The position numbers and the translations under genes are program-made. From Clytia hemisphaerica (taxonomy: Eukaryota; Cnidaria; Hydrozoa; Leptothecata; Clytiidae), in the NCBI GenBank assembly GCA_902728285.1, contig CACVBU010000805.1, forward strand, positions 255,726-319,725: a stretch of DNA of 64,000 nt. The letters are read 5' to 3'. Positions 36,196 through 51,100 of the stretch are shown piece by piece. Each line of letters starts with the position of its first letter. Positions within the stretch are counted from its first letter, which is position 1. Under the pieces are notes generated by a model that saw nothing but the letters and a program-made list of their open reading frames with translations, had not been told where the DNA came from and made no database searches.

Positions 36196-39100
36196 GTTTG
36201 TCATTTTGTAATTTTTTGATACTACACCTTTAGCCTGTATCAAACTCTCCTTCACAGGAAACACGAACGCGATGTACGGTTTAACAGATTAGGCATCATT
36301 TTTCGTGTCTAATACACATTTTCTCGTAAGTCTCTTGCTGCCTCTGTGTTGGAGTGATATTCTATTTTTAGCATGCAAACTCCTTCAAATAAAGCTACTA
36401 AAGAGCTGGCACTAGTGAGACACAGAATGCGAGACACAGAATGCGAGACACAGAATCCCTCTAATCGAAACAGACCGGCACACGGCAATAGTTTTCGAAA
36501 AAGTAAAATCAACTTTGTTAGGGGTGGATCAAGCTAGATACACCTTAACCCAATGCAGTATCTGGGTTGATTTCGCTTTATATGGTAATAGCTCAAACTC
36601 TTTTTTGGACCTACCCCGGTGGGGTGGAGGTCCTATAAATTAACCTTTGTCCGCCGTTCGTTCGTTATTAGGCTTTCCTCGTGATTGGCTCATTAGTTTT
36701 TTCTGATTTTTTGCACAAAGATGTGTAACTATAAACCCTTGAATGTGACGGAGCCCGATTTTTGAAAAAAAAAATTTTGGGCAAATTTGGGCCAAAAAAC
36801 GGCTAAAAAACGGGTTTTTGGACTTTGTGAAAAATTGGATCATTAACTTTTCAGTTTTTTGCATGAAAGACCATCATAGGTAAAAGATGGCTGAAGTAGA
36901 TTTTTTCAAAAAAATTTTTGTTGGCTCAAAATACGCATGTTTATCTATAAGAATCACTATTAATAAGCATACATCAATGTTTTTAGCCAAATTACTCAAT
37001 TTTTTGATGAGATAGATGTTTTTTTGCTCACAAAGTCTTGAATATGAAAGAATATTTCAAGAGCATGAAATTTTGGTTTCTAAACGTTTTTTTATAAGAA
37101 ACAAAGTAAACGACTAATTTTAATAGATCGTCACTATTTGTGTTCTGAATGATTGTTTAATGGTCACGCTCACGTAGATATCAATTATATATGTGTTAAA
37201 TGCATATACAGGTAGGTCCATAAAAGTATCACTTGTTAAGTCTTCATTCAAAAACGATATCAAAATAAAAGGAACGCACGAGGAACGTTATTAAAATTTC
37301 TTTGACACTTGGTTATCAAATATTCATTCTTGAATCTTCGGTAGATTGGTTTTTTAGTTAAACAATAAATAGTCATAGTTTCATCATTTGAATGAAACCT
37401 GCCGACCCAACAAATTTTATTGCCATTTTAAAGAAGATTTTTTTTCCTTCAAAAACGTAAAACAATAAAAAATCAAAACTCTTATCTTGTTTGTCTCAAG
37501 CATAAGAATCGTAAATTCCCTGCTAGCACTTCTGTTATTTGTTCAAAATTACCTAAATGTAAACAAACTCTTAACCCTTCCATGGACGAAAATTTCATAA
37601 ATCGCCAAAATAAAAAAAAATTGCGACCGACCAACCCACCTCCAAAATCTAGGGTCGGGTGACGGCAAACCAACAATTTTTTAAGCCCAGCCCCACAGGT
37701 ATCATTATATAAAACCATGGTTTCTGCCTACTTTTTCAGTCCCCCTTAAAATGCAATTTTGCCCTTAAAGAAAACTCCCCCCTTAAATCGAACAAAAATT
37801 ACCGGTACCCCTTGTTAGAATGTCCCCCCTTAAAATGAAAAAAAAAAGAGGAATCCCCCCTCAGATTTTTATTTTTAGACTTTGACAATAACAAAGTACA
37901 ACGATTGGTTTGATATCAATGCCATCAACATTATATTAGATACATAATGATATCCAACTAAATAAAATTCAGTAAAAAGAAATCATTGAAAATAAACTGG
38001 ATCCTATAATCAAATGATACAAATAAAACTTTTTATGAATAAAACCAAACAAAAGATGCAGTACCTGGTACAACAGTTGTGTTTTGTTCATATCTTAGGC
38101 CTTGTGAATTATCTTTATCATTAGATTTGAACTGGGAATGTTTTCTGATTGTAGTCCTAGTTAAAGTTAGGTCGAGTAAGTGGTCTTCCCAAGTAGAGAA
38201 TTTAGGCAGTATAACACAAGTAAGATTTCATGCTTATGACATTGATTTTGGATGTGACAGAGCTGAAAATGTCAAAGATCATTGATGTCGACCAACTATT
38301 TCAAGAAAATCTTTGTACCCTTCAGCAAACAATTTTTACAATAGATAGAGAGAGAGAGAAGTGAGTATGCAGATTCATGGGACCCGGCGAGCCATTTGAG
38401 TGGGGAGGGGCAAGATTTAGGATAAAAATGTCGCCCACCATGGTTGGGCGACGAAGAAAATTTTTCACTTTTTACACCCTCAAAACAGCTTAAAACGTTA
38501 TCTAATTGAGGAGAATAATAGTTTTTATGGTTTGATTTGGTCTGTTAAAGGTCATTCTAATGTACATAACTTTCAATATAGCATGGTCTGCAAAATAGTG
38601 GGTATGAGATTGTGAGCACGAAAACGGGATAGAAGATATTATTAGACAAAGAAAATTATTATCAATAAAACCAAATATTTTAGTCCCCCCTTTTTTCTTA
38701 TTTTGATAGATTCTTCCAGCCCTTGATAAAGAATCCCCCCTTATTTAAAAAAAATGACAAAAATCCCCCCTTTTTTAAAAGGCAATTTTTTTGACCCCCC
38801 CTTATTTTAAGGGGGGGGGCAGAAACCATGAAAACACAGTGCTTTTTCCAAGCCACAGTAGGTGAAGCAAGATGATGCTCCTTGATACTCTGCTCCTATC
38901 TTTGGTGAAAGCAGGCCATGGTGGAAACCTTGATTCTATTGTTAAACTATTTTGACATTTGCTTTATTTAGCATAGTTTCCTGGGTAGTTCACATCCCTT
39001 ATATATTCATCCCCCTTAAAGACCAAACCAAGCTATATATAAATTTCTCAGACCCCCCTTGATAACCGAGGTCGTGAACCCTAAAAATTCTAAGGCGTGG

Positions 39101-42100
39101 TTACATTACATTAATTTATTTCAAAATTTCTGAAATTTTTTAATCAAGTCTTTATGATTAAAAAATTTACAAGTGTAACAGTCGTCTTTTAAAGAAAATA
39201 AAGACCTATAAATTCTTGAAAAAGAAATCATTTCTTGCGATTCTTTACCATTTTTTTGGTAAAGAGTTTAAAGTTTTTTTCTTCACTTCTCTCGAGATCA
39301 AAGGCACCGACATGATAGTTCTGTACATTTTTTCGATGAATGGATTTTCTAGCGTTTGGAATTTTTAAACCGTAGTATGGCTAATATGAGATAGGGGTGA
39401 AAGATAGGATAAGAGAAAGATTTTGCATGATGGATGGATATCAGCCACGAGTTTCTGTGTTCATCATGAGATATAGAATTCTTCTTTTCTTAGCACTTAG
39501 AATTAGCACAATACGTGCCGCAGCCTTCCTCCTTTCACTCATGTCGTTTGTTGAGTGAGAAAATAAGCTGAGAAAAAACGTTTGAAGATTTGATACAACA
39601 TACAAAAATTTCGAAAAGACTTTAAAGAAAATAGTTAATTTCTTTAATGTATTTTTGATTAAAAAATTTCAAAAATTTTAAAGATATTAATGTAGTGTAA
39701 CCACGGCTAAAAAGTTTGAACTCCCCCCTATATAGCTAACCCCCCCCCCCACTAAAGGCCAAACCCTCTATTAATTGAGGCTTTTTCGAACCCCAACCCT
39801 TACAGGGTTGTCTGAGAATTTGAAGAAGAGAAAACTCAATGGAGGGAGGGAGAAGTTCCATCTTATGTTTTATACATTATCTGTGATTTATACAGGGGGG
39901 AAGTTCCATCTTATGTTTTATACATTATCTGTGATTTATACAGGTGGAAACGGTACTGTTTCCTGACTTGAAAGAAAAGAACCTCTATCTTCGTGCTGTC
40001 GATGTCAACGAGAAATTAGTTCAAGATCTGATCAAGAGGGCACTGGAAATCTTTAAAGCAAATACTGTTGGACCTCAAAAGTAAGTCTGTCTCGTAACAA
40101 ACCAAAAATTTATATTTTAACATTTTGTCAGTTTTATCAGGTTTTATCTATATGCATTTGAGTTATAATTCGAACACACAAGGGGAGCAAAAAAATAATT
40201 TGTTTGAGTTAAGGAAATCCCGAGTTGAAAGAGACTACACTGTTATTGCTATCATATGTATATACCTTAAGTGGATAAATTTTGGTGTGGACTTAATTTG
40301 GCGATTGGCCAAAATGCAATTTTTGGCGGGGATTTAATTTGGCGATAGATCAATTTTGTAACATTTGGCGGGGATTTAATTTGGCGAATTGAAAATTTTG
40401 TCACATTGAAATGGGTGAAAATTACTCAAAATATACTAAAAAGTTGTGATTTTTCACATAATTCTCTGTTTGTTATATTTGGCGGGGATTTAATTTGGCG
40501 AATTTTGGCCAAATTCGCCAAATTCGCCAAATTTAATCCCCGCCAAAATTTATCCAAATAAGTATTGATATATAAATAACCCAAATTGATAAAAACAATG
40601 ATTTTACTTTATATAAAAACTGTTTCGCTTATTTTGGGCACACTGTATATTTTAGATTTCATTCTTTTTTCGTTTTTAGATACATTGACACTTACAAGTC
40701 ATATCAAGACCTTTTGAATGGAAAAGCTGACACCAGTGTGATGAAATTTCTCTCAGAACAACATTTCCTCGAAGCTTTTGGAAAGGTTTGCTCTCATGAT
40801 TTACTCAATACATTTGAGTCCCTTCTTAATTAGAACCTCTATAACTCGAACACTCCTTAACTCGAAAATGTTTTTTAGTCCCTTCAATTAACAATGCCTT
40901 ATAAACCTTTACTCAATAATTCGGTATTTCCATAACTGGAACAAATTTCAATTCCCCGTGCGTGTTCGAGTTATGGAGACTCCACTGTATAGCATCGCTT
41001 GTAACTTGATACGGATATTAAATTGCCCTTAAGACTTTGAAGAGACTTAGCTCAACTTTGCCTCTGTCTAATTTAGTAAAAAACGAGTAAAAAGTTATAA
41101 ATATTTAGTCTGTAGATCTTTCAGCGTCTTTTATGGCGTTCTATAAGGTCGAACCTTCATTCTTTCAAACTAGCTGGACGTTCTACGTATACTATTTGTT
41201 TTGATTTTACATAATCTTCTATTTAACTCGAAACCTTCTAGGGTTAATCAGATAGTTTGATAATGTCCTCAGCAAAGCCTCCTAACCTTTTAACTTAACT
41301 ATTTTCGCCCAGACATTTCGGAATCTCTAAAAATGGTTCTACATAATTTTTTCATTGGAATTCTAATCTTGTTCTAACCTTTGATTTGGTTATCTCAATT
41401 TTTTTTGAAAATAGTTATTGGCTACATGATGGCCATTTCATACCATCTATGATTATCCCTTTAAAAAAAATTGTCTTTACAGAACATCAAGAAATACCAA
41501 GAACTCGGTCTGAAAATCACTGGCCTGATTCGCATCATTCCAGTCGGCATGTTTTGCTTAGATTGCACCCAACTCAATGAAGATTTAGCGAAACGATGTC
41601 AGAGTCTGGCCAATAAATTGATCAACTTTATCGTCGATCAGAATCGCGAGATCAATAAAAAGTTCGTCAACTCTTTATTTTTTTGTAGTCATAAAGTATA
41701 GGTTTGTTCATCGTGTACAGACTCTTTAAAAACAACCTTTATAAACATAGGCAAAGATAAAAATAATTATCTATTTAAAGTATGCCTAATTTTGACCCTG
41801 CCATCTAATATAAAAATCGATGAAGTCCTTGATTTAACTTACTCTCTTCATAGAATTGAAACTAATCTGTTGCCCCTAATTATGCGAAATCCAATTCTCC
41901 CCACAATTAAGTGTTCCAAGCACTGACCTTTTAATAAAACCTGGACCAAGCTATACCCACCATCTTTGATCGGAGTTTTTTTTTAAGTTGGGCCCGCAAA
42001 AGGGTGCCATTGCAGTGTTAACAATTAACATAAAACGGCGCTACATCATCACAAGTATTCAAAGAAAAGTAGATCTAGCGCTCGTGATGAATTATACCGC

Positions 42101-45100
42101 CATTGAAGTAGTGCTACCATAAGGGTACCACTGTCATAAAAACACCGATCAAAAGATTTTGCTTGGCTGGAATTGAGAAATATTGTCTCCAGAGTCTATA
42201 TGAAGACCTTGGAAGTGGTTCCAAGCTCCCTGGAATTCAGACAATTTATTGTATGATGTACTTTCCTTGTTCAGTATTTGTCGAAGCTATGACAACATTT
42301 CGGATCGCTGCCAAGAGATGCCAGATACAACAAAAGAGATTGTTGAATTGACAAAGTATCTTAGTGATGCAAGTTCAGTACAAGTGGTCACTCTACAACA
42401 ACAAGTTAATGAGGCTGGTGAACGATTGAAGTTCTTGTTAAATTTCGCTAATCTTCCAGGTACATTATATAACTTTCCTTCATTAGACCATAGTCCGTAT
42501 AAAAGAACCCGGTCTGGAAGCCTTTTGTTTCTTTCCATTTATTTGAACTTGCGTTTGATAAATTAGTTTATTTTGCTCGCTTTTTGATCATGTGATTAAA
42601 TCTTAAACTAATCCCAAGAAGAATATCGATTTTTATCTTTTGATATTAACAAACGAAAAAGTTAACAAAAAGTTAAAAAAATTAAGCTTCTAGACCAGAG
42701 TTTTTTTATACGGACTATGATGTCCCTATGATTGACATACAGTAGCGAATTTACGTATCTACCCAATGTTCCAAGTTATTCCGTCTCAGACAGATTTCCG
42801 TTTCAACGAGGTACAAAAGTGGCTTTTCAATCTCCATATTCAAAACAATCCTGTAAAATTTGAAGAATCTTGCCAAACTTGTCGTATGAAGTCCATTTTT
42901 GTCTGAGACAAAAACTTTGCACTGTTATCGTTTTGAGGAAGTTTTTTGGAACAACCTGCAAATTTGTTGTCGTATAATTCATCACTCCCTCCCGCAGTAT
43001 CTCTCTATAGCTGAATGTACGTTCGCGCTCTGACTAAGTAAGAAAGTCCAATTTTAAAACATGGTGGCATGTGTCAGACCTATCGGTAAAGGTCCGAAAA
43101 AAATTGAGCCATCTCATATGATGCTAGTGACATTTGGTGGGTTAAACGGCTTTAACAAGGGCTTTTCCAGAAAAAAACCGTACACTCCCTGTTGAGGAGC
43201 TCCAACCTTTTGTGAATTACCCCCTGGAATTCCAGGCAATTTTAGGATCATACCCCTCTGGAATTCCGAATTTTTACAGAATTCATTCATTAACATTACC
43301 CCCATGGAATTCCACTTATTTTTGACGGATTTTTGTCTACTGCTATGGAATTCCACTGCATTTCAAACCATACATACCCCCTTGGAATGGAAATGGACTC
43401 CTCAACAGGGGGTGCACGGTTTTTTCTGGAAAAGCCTATTTGCACTATAGTATATTCCCTCGCGCTAACCTTTACTGACAATAACATGGTCTAAAAGTTT
43501 TATCTTCTTTCATATAGCGGATGACATGAAACTGAATAGTGCTGTTTTCCATTGGCCTAAAAGAATCCTTAAGATTTTCGAACTCAGCGATAATCGAATC
43601 TCTTCAAGGAAGACAAATGCTGGTACAGAGCTTAAACGAAAGTAAGAATCTCCGACTTGTTGTTTTTTGTGAAAATCCTTCTAAGGTTCGGAAGTGGTCT
43701 CTTGGAAATATCTATGTTAAGCTTTGTTTTATATGAAGATATTGAACCTTCCTTGTCGCGCATTAAATTGTCTGATCGATCAATTATTTATATTAAAGTA
43801 GAGTCTATAACTCGATCCTCTATAAACTCCCGAGTTTCTCCCGAGTTATGTCTCCTTATTCGAACAAATTTTCTTGTCCCTTCATTAAAAATGTCTTATA
43901 ACCTTACTCTATAACAGACGAAACTTCCTTGTTCGAACAAATTTGCTTTCCCCGTGCGTGCTCTGCAGTGTTGTTATGGAGACTCAACTATAAAACTATT
44001 AATATTTTTGAGAGGGTTTGAATCTAGACCTTTCGTCACTTTTCAGGGTGGATGAATTTACAGAAAAACTGGAAGGTTACACTAAAGAAGTTGATCTCTT
44101 CAGAAAGAAAGAGGTATTTAAAAGAATTTACAACCTGCAGCTCTCTGTCTTTCTGATTCTAGAACTTTCTGAAACTTTATTTAGTTTCCGTGATTTGAAT
44201 CTTTTTGTAACTCAAAAAAGTAAAAAGTAAAAAGTATGAATAGGTTTAGCCTAACTACCTTAAGGGAACTTATTTCGGCCGGAACTAATTTTGACGAGCG
44301 GCAAAAATCCTGAAAATTTTTAATTTTGGCGAGGACTTATTTTGGCGAGTGAGCAAAAATATTTAATTTTGGCAGGAAATAATTTTGTTGCCTGTACCAG
44401 ACGACCACGGCTTTTTCCTGGACACAGAGTGATAAAGAAATCGCTTGTTGGGATAGAGATAATAATTTTGGCGAATTTTGTCTAAATTCAACGAATTCGC
44501 CAAAATTAGTTCCCGTCAAAAAAAGTTCCCTAGTTATTATAGTGGTAACTGGTATACCAGTTGGATGTTACGACATACTCCTCATAAACCCGTCAACTCT
44601 TAAAGGGACATAAGAACTGACGAAATTTGTAAACAAACCGTATGCAGCGGGATACAAAATCAAAACAAATGTCAAAATAAAAAATAAAAACAAATATGGC
44701 TGATTTTGATTGTTTTAATTATTTTACAAGTTGATTTTGGACACGCGAATTTTGATTGTTCTTTTTAATGACACGTGGTTCGCGCAATGTTTACATTTTA
44801 CTACTTTTATTATGGCCCTTTAAACCACAAGGGATATAGGGATATAACCAACTAACATGCTCAACGCTTTCTTTCTCGTATAGATGATGAACCTCGAGGA
44901 GATGACAAAAAATGTACAAAAACTTGAAGAGCTTGACACTCTAATCGAACAAGCACGCGAGGAAGCCGAGGTAACGATTCAAAACTCAATAATTGGAAAA
45001 TTTTATTTTGTGTCAAAATATTTCAAAAAGATGAAGATAGTGAGCAAAATCAGAATGTACTCTCTCTATGATGATTGAAAATAAATTCGATTTTCGCAAA

Positions 45101-48100
45101 CACAATGCTAATCCTTGAAAATAAACCCTTTCACAAGTGGCCTAGAGGGGGTTTTGAAAATTTTTTAGCGCCTGCAGCGCGTATCAACCACCCAAAATGG
45201 TTACTCCGAAGGCCAAAACTTAATTTCTAAGTCAAAAAACGGTAAGTGACCAAAGTGCTTAGAATTTTGCCTGGCTGTATGGTTCAGCAATGTACTTTTA
45301 TTTAGAGCTTCATTGAGTTCTTTAGCTGACTCGTTACTAGCCATTTTCAGCAGCAGGGGACTAAATTTTCCCCAAAACTGATTATGTGTTAACCAAATAT
45401 CTTTTAGTTAAACTTAATTGAAAATGTCGCACTCCGCTCTACTTTCCCCTCTACCAAGCAACGTTTTATGCGATTTCGTACAATTTCGTTTAAGTTTTCA
45501 TCGTCTTCGCTTTTAGGGACTTCAAGGTGAAGAGGGTCTAATGGAATGGGACATCACACAATACCCACAGATCCAATTGATCGTTGCATCTAAAGAACCT
45601 TTCGATCGTCTGTGGAAGACTGCGTTGAGTTTTCATAACAGTTATGATGATTGGATGAATGGTATGCCAACCCTATTAAGGGATTTTGTTTTTAATAATG
45701 AGATTGATATCGTTTGCTTACTCATCAATTTTAATTTACAAACCTTTTCATATTGAATCGTCACGAATGTGGAGCAAGATTGGTCAGAAAGAGGAAAAGC
45801 ATATTTAGCACAATATAACAATAGGGAAACACTGTCCTACTATGAAATATGTGTCTGATATGAAATGGGAACAGTTATGTAAAAATAAAACCTTTAAAGT
45901 GGAGCTAGAACTTTCATGCATAAAATGTAGTACAGCTTTACTTCTGTGCTTGACAAAACATACAAATTTCAAAGAAAATTTAACATTTTATTTTTCATGT
46001 TTTTATTTTTCATGTAATTAGAAACCTGTATCTACCCTAACTAATGGAGAATTACCCTATTTTCGTTAGGGAATTTTTTTGCCTCAGTAACGGAGTAAGA
46101 GCAAGCTAGCGGACTACATTTTGATTTTAGAATGTGAATCGATTTAGGACGACCACAGGTGGTAAACCATATCCATAAAATATCAAAAAGTAGACTACCG
46201 TATTGTATTGCCTTGATATTAATCCAGGCTACACAAACCTTTTTCTTCATCTGATTCAGCTGTTAAAACTCTGTTAATTATTTTCTTGAAAATTTTACGA
46301 TTCTGAATCCTTATTCAAATTGAGGGCGAATTGTTTCCTGTTTTTCACCTACAGGCCCATTAATATCTTCTTTCAGACCTTTTCCGACTGCGGACTCAAA
46401 AAACACTAGAGGACTGTAATAATACCTTAATATATCATATATGATAATCATACTAATGCGGAAATGACTTAATCACTACGTATATAATTATACTTTCTTT
46501 TCTGACAAGGTCCATTTATGGAGATCAACGCTGAAAAAGTGGAAGATGAAACCTCGGCCATGTGGAGAACCATGTTCAAACTTGCCAAGACATTCTCAGA
46601 TATGCAAGGTCCTAAACGTGTTGCAGAAAATATTCGGAGCAAAATCGACAAATTTAAAGCTAATCTTCCACTGTTGAATTGCATCTGTAATCCTGGTCTC
46701 AGAGAACGTCATTGGGCTCAGGTGAGGAGGATATTAATCCCAAGCGAAAAGATATTTTGTGTTCGTTGTACAGTAGACGCTAACTCTAATTCAAGGGGAA
46801 ATTGGATTTTCATCGACTAAGTGAGGCCATCGAGTAGTAGAGGGTCGTTTAATAGAGTTTCGTTCGTTCGTTCGAAGAATGTCTTGAAAATATGTTGAAA
46901 GTCGCAGAATTTGCAAAAAAAAAACTCAGAAAAGTTTATCTTTAGACCTATAGCCAAGGTGGACGAAGTAACATCAGGCTTTTACCCCCTGGAAGTTTTA
47001 GAATAACTTTTAACTCCCTGAAAAAATGAAAAAGACTTTCCCTTCGACCCCCTGGAATTTCATCTCGGATTACCCCCAGGAAATGATCGATCCACATGTA
47101 TGGATATAAAATAGAATAACCCAATCAATTACTCACATATTATCTGCTTACATTATCCAGATAAGCGAGGCCGTGGACATGGATGTTCAACCAGAAAACA
47201 ACACGTCACTTTCACACATGATCGATTATGGTTTAACCAAATACCTTGAGAAGTAAGTATTTTTTTCTCCGCATAACTTACATTTTACCTGGACCCACTA
47301 TCTTCTTCAGTTTTCGATTAAAGTTAAAAAGAACACAAGTGAATAAGGCGAGACCAATTTAACTTGTTGTTCTACGGACAGATCGTTAGAAAAATATGGG
47401 TCGGTCGGTCGGCAAAATAAGAATAAATTTTTCATTTATCAGGGTTGGTAAGGTACCGAGAAAATTTTCCAAAAAGTATCTGGATCAAAATGGAATGCTT
47501 TTTATGATTTTTCAATTTCTTGAATTAATTTTCAGCTTTATTCAAGTTTAATTCTTGCAAATAACTAGTGTGTAAAATATATTGTAGTGGAAATTCGATA
47601 TTATTATTTTTTTGATTTTAGCAAAAATAGGGTCGGTCGGCTCCGTAGAACAACAAATTAAATTGGTCTCGCCTAAGTTGTAGCAAATAATAAATAGAAA
47701 TGGTGATATCGATATTTCAAATCAGCTCATACCAACTTGACCTTTGACCGAGAGAAGTCTTCAACCTAGAGAGGAATCTTCAACCTTTTTCAAGTAAAAG
47801 AAAAATGAAGCTTTGATATACGTGCCGCTTTTGGAATGATGGATTGAATCTAGCACTTTCTTTGTATTTGTGCGGCATATTTTTCGAAATCTTGCGATGG
47901 ATTTTACTTTTATTCATGTGACTAGGCAGATCAGCTGAGGTCAGTGGCTTCATTTCCCACCCCAGAGTTTCTAGCCCTCAATGGGAATTGATCTTTTCCA
48001 GAAAAAAACCTTACACCTCCTGTCGAGGAGGTTGATTTCCGTTCCAAGGGGGGGGTAAGGTTTGATATGTGGCGGAATTCCATAGGGAGATAGAAAAATC

Positions 48101-51100
48101 TGTCAAAACTAACTGGAATTCCATGGGAGTAACTTATTAAATCCTACTAAAATCCAGAATTCCAGAGGGGTTTAAACCTGAAATTGCCTGGAAGAGGGAT
48201 GGACCTCCTCAACAGGGGTATACGTTTTTAGTTTTTTTGGAAAAGCCCATTCCTAATCTATTCATGATATGCACCACTGGAGAGTCTTCTGAGAACTTTT
48301 AAAAATTTTCCACCCAATACGTCACTTAAACAATAGAAAAAGTGACGTATTGGGTAGAACAAAAAAGAAAAGTTGCATGATTTCGTGAAGTCATTGCAGT
48401 GGTGCATATCATGAATTCAGAGTAAAGCTAAATTTTCATTTTTATATTTTATGCAGAATGACAGAGATCAGTGGAAGTGCAAGTAAAGAATACTCATTAG
48501 AGAAAGCTATGGAGAAGATGAAAGCTGAATGGTCAGATATGCTGTTCGAATTCACCCCTTATCGTGATTCCGTAAGTCAAAAGGACTTTTATTTCAACTA
48601 ACCCTCAGCCTTAAAGGGGTAGAATCTATCACTCTCGGTTATTTTTGATCTAGAAGAGCCACTGGCCATGAAAATTGGTACTGATGTTCTCCATCTCCAT
48701 CAGAAAGCAAACTTCCTGGAAGGAATTTTTTTTAAATTTCAACCTTTCAGAAAAAAGTCAAAATTTATGGTTTACAAAGATATCCCTTAGATTCAAACCA
48801 TTGCTCGTATCCCAACGTTTTAAGTTAAAACTGAAAAAATTAAGAACATACGAAGACTTCTAAGATTTAGGATGTCCTTATAAACAATGTGTATAACAAA
48901 ACAAATAAGAAACATGCTGTCAGCCTACAGTTGTCCACTATCTTTACATTGTCATTACAGGGGATTTCAATTCTGTCAGCAATTGATGAAGTACAACTTC
49001 TGTTGGATGATCACATCATTAAAGCTCAAACAATGAGTGGGTCACCTTTCATTAAACCGTTTGAAAAAGAAATCAAAGAATGGTGTGAACGACTTATCAT
49101 GATTCAAGATATCCTCGACAACTGGCTAAAGGTCTGTTTAACTCATATCTGGTGTTCCGATGACAAATTGGTGGCCGCCCACGCTAAAGTACTAAAGGGG
49201 CGGATCAATTTCCCATCAGAGAGGAATGATGGTTGGCTTTTGATGTCGGACTCAACGGCCCTTTGGCGTGTGCTTGAAAATATTTTGGTCGGACCCGAAA
49301 ACCCCGAAAACGAGGGCTAGGGCTCAGGCCTCCCACTAAAAACATCCTTAACGTGGTCTGATGAGATTCCATGTATTCTAAACCTTCGAGATGTTGAACA
49401 TTTTCCCGGCCACAAGAGCCTTGAGACGCTGTATCTGCAAAACTACTTGAGATATCAAGTTGACATTTTCAGGGTCTTATTTTCTTGTGTGATGATGCAT
49501 TTGGTCCAAATTTCATCAAAATCTAAGAGGGTGAGGTATCACACTTTCTTTATTCTGAAGATTAAAAAAAAATGGCTCTTAACGTGTCGAAAGAAAATGT
49601 TCTACATCGATTGCCAGATATTGTTTAAACTACCGTACTTGCTTTTCTCGATAAAGTTGAAAGACCTTTATTTATTTCTAAATTTTCTTCCTCTACTTTA
49701 GTGTCAAGCCACGTGGATGTATTTGGAACCTATCTTCAGTTCAGAAGACATCATGGCTCAGATGCCAGAAGAAGGTCGAAAGTTTGGTATAGTCGATGGT
49801 TATTGGAAAGATATTATGATTGAAGCTGTAAGGGAGCTCTGTTTTGATTCAATCTTTTAGTCTATTATATGCGATATCTTTAACTCATTTCTTAATTTTG
49901 AACCGAAGCTTCATGATTTTTAGAGGTAGGAATCTTGCAACCGCAGTCGAAAGGTGACCTGAAGGCTCTTCTTTCGAAAGTTTTCTACCCGAGGGTAGGG
50001 GAGAGCGCCATTCTTTTTCCCTGGATTGCTTCACTCACCCTAGGTCCTTCTTTTAATTGCCGAACATGAAGCTAAGAAGTATCAAGTACCACTTCATAGT
50101 TTCTACCCCCCCCCCTTACATTCAGGGGGGTCTTGGGTTTTGATGAACCAAAAGCAAGGGGGGGGGTGTTGGGGAATTTGAGCAAAGATTGGAGTCAGCT
50201 TCCGTTTGTAACTGGTTGATTATGTTCAAACTGAAAAATTGATTGAAAAATTACAATTAGAAAATAAACTAGAGAAATTGATTATTGACAATAATTGAAT
50301 GCAATAAATGAACTTAAATTTGACTAACAAAAAACATGCCTAAAAATGACCTAGCCTAATGTCCAGACCTAAACCGGACCCAACCTAAATGTGCATGAAA
50401 AGGAGGCACAAAAAGCACAAGAGGCAAACAAGAAAGGCACAAAGGCAAAAGAAAGGCACAAGGCAAACAAAGAGGCAAACGTACCGGATAGCCACATGCC
50501 AAATTTGAAGGCAAGTGAATACAGGTACATGAAATGATTGATAAAAGATTGAACTTGAAATATTGAACTCTAAAACTTGTATCTAAAAATGAAATTTTAA
50601 ATTAATTTCCTAAGGGGGGTTAGCACTAAAGGGGAGGGGGGGTCCTCTTACCTAAGGGGGGGGGGTCTTGACCGCTCTAGAAACTATGCACTTTACCGTG
50701 TTGTAAATCTTTGGTATGACCCGGCCAAGGATTGAACCCACGATCTTGCGCACTGTAGCCGAATGCCCTACCTTTAAACCACTAATCACGGTAGATGAAG
50801 GTCGTAGAGGATAAGTTGACAAAAAAGGCAGCACTCGACTGCATAACATGTTATACTCTGAATAGCTACCTTCCTTACACCACCACAAGTTTCTACATTT
50901 CTTCTTCCACCAAACAACAGATCAAGGATAACCATGTGTTAGTATGTACTGACCAACCCAACATGTTGGGTCGTCTAGTGGAAGCCAATCAACTGTTGGA
51001 AGACATCCAGAAAGGATTGAACGCTTACCTTGAACAAAAACAACTCTTCTTTCCAAGGTTTGTACCTTACCAGCTGGCACACAACGTTGTTTAAACGTTA

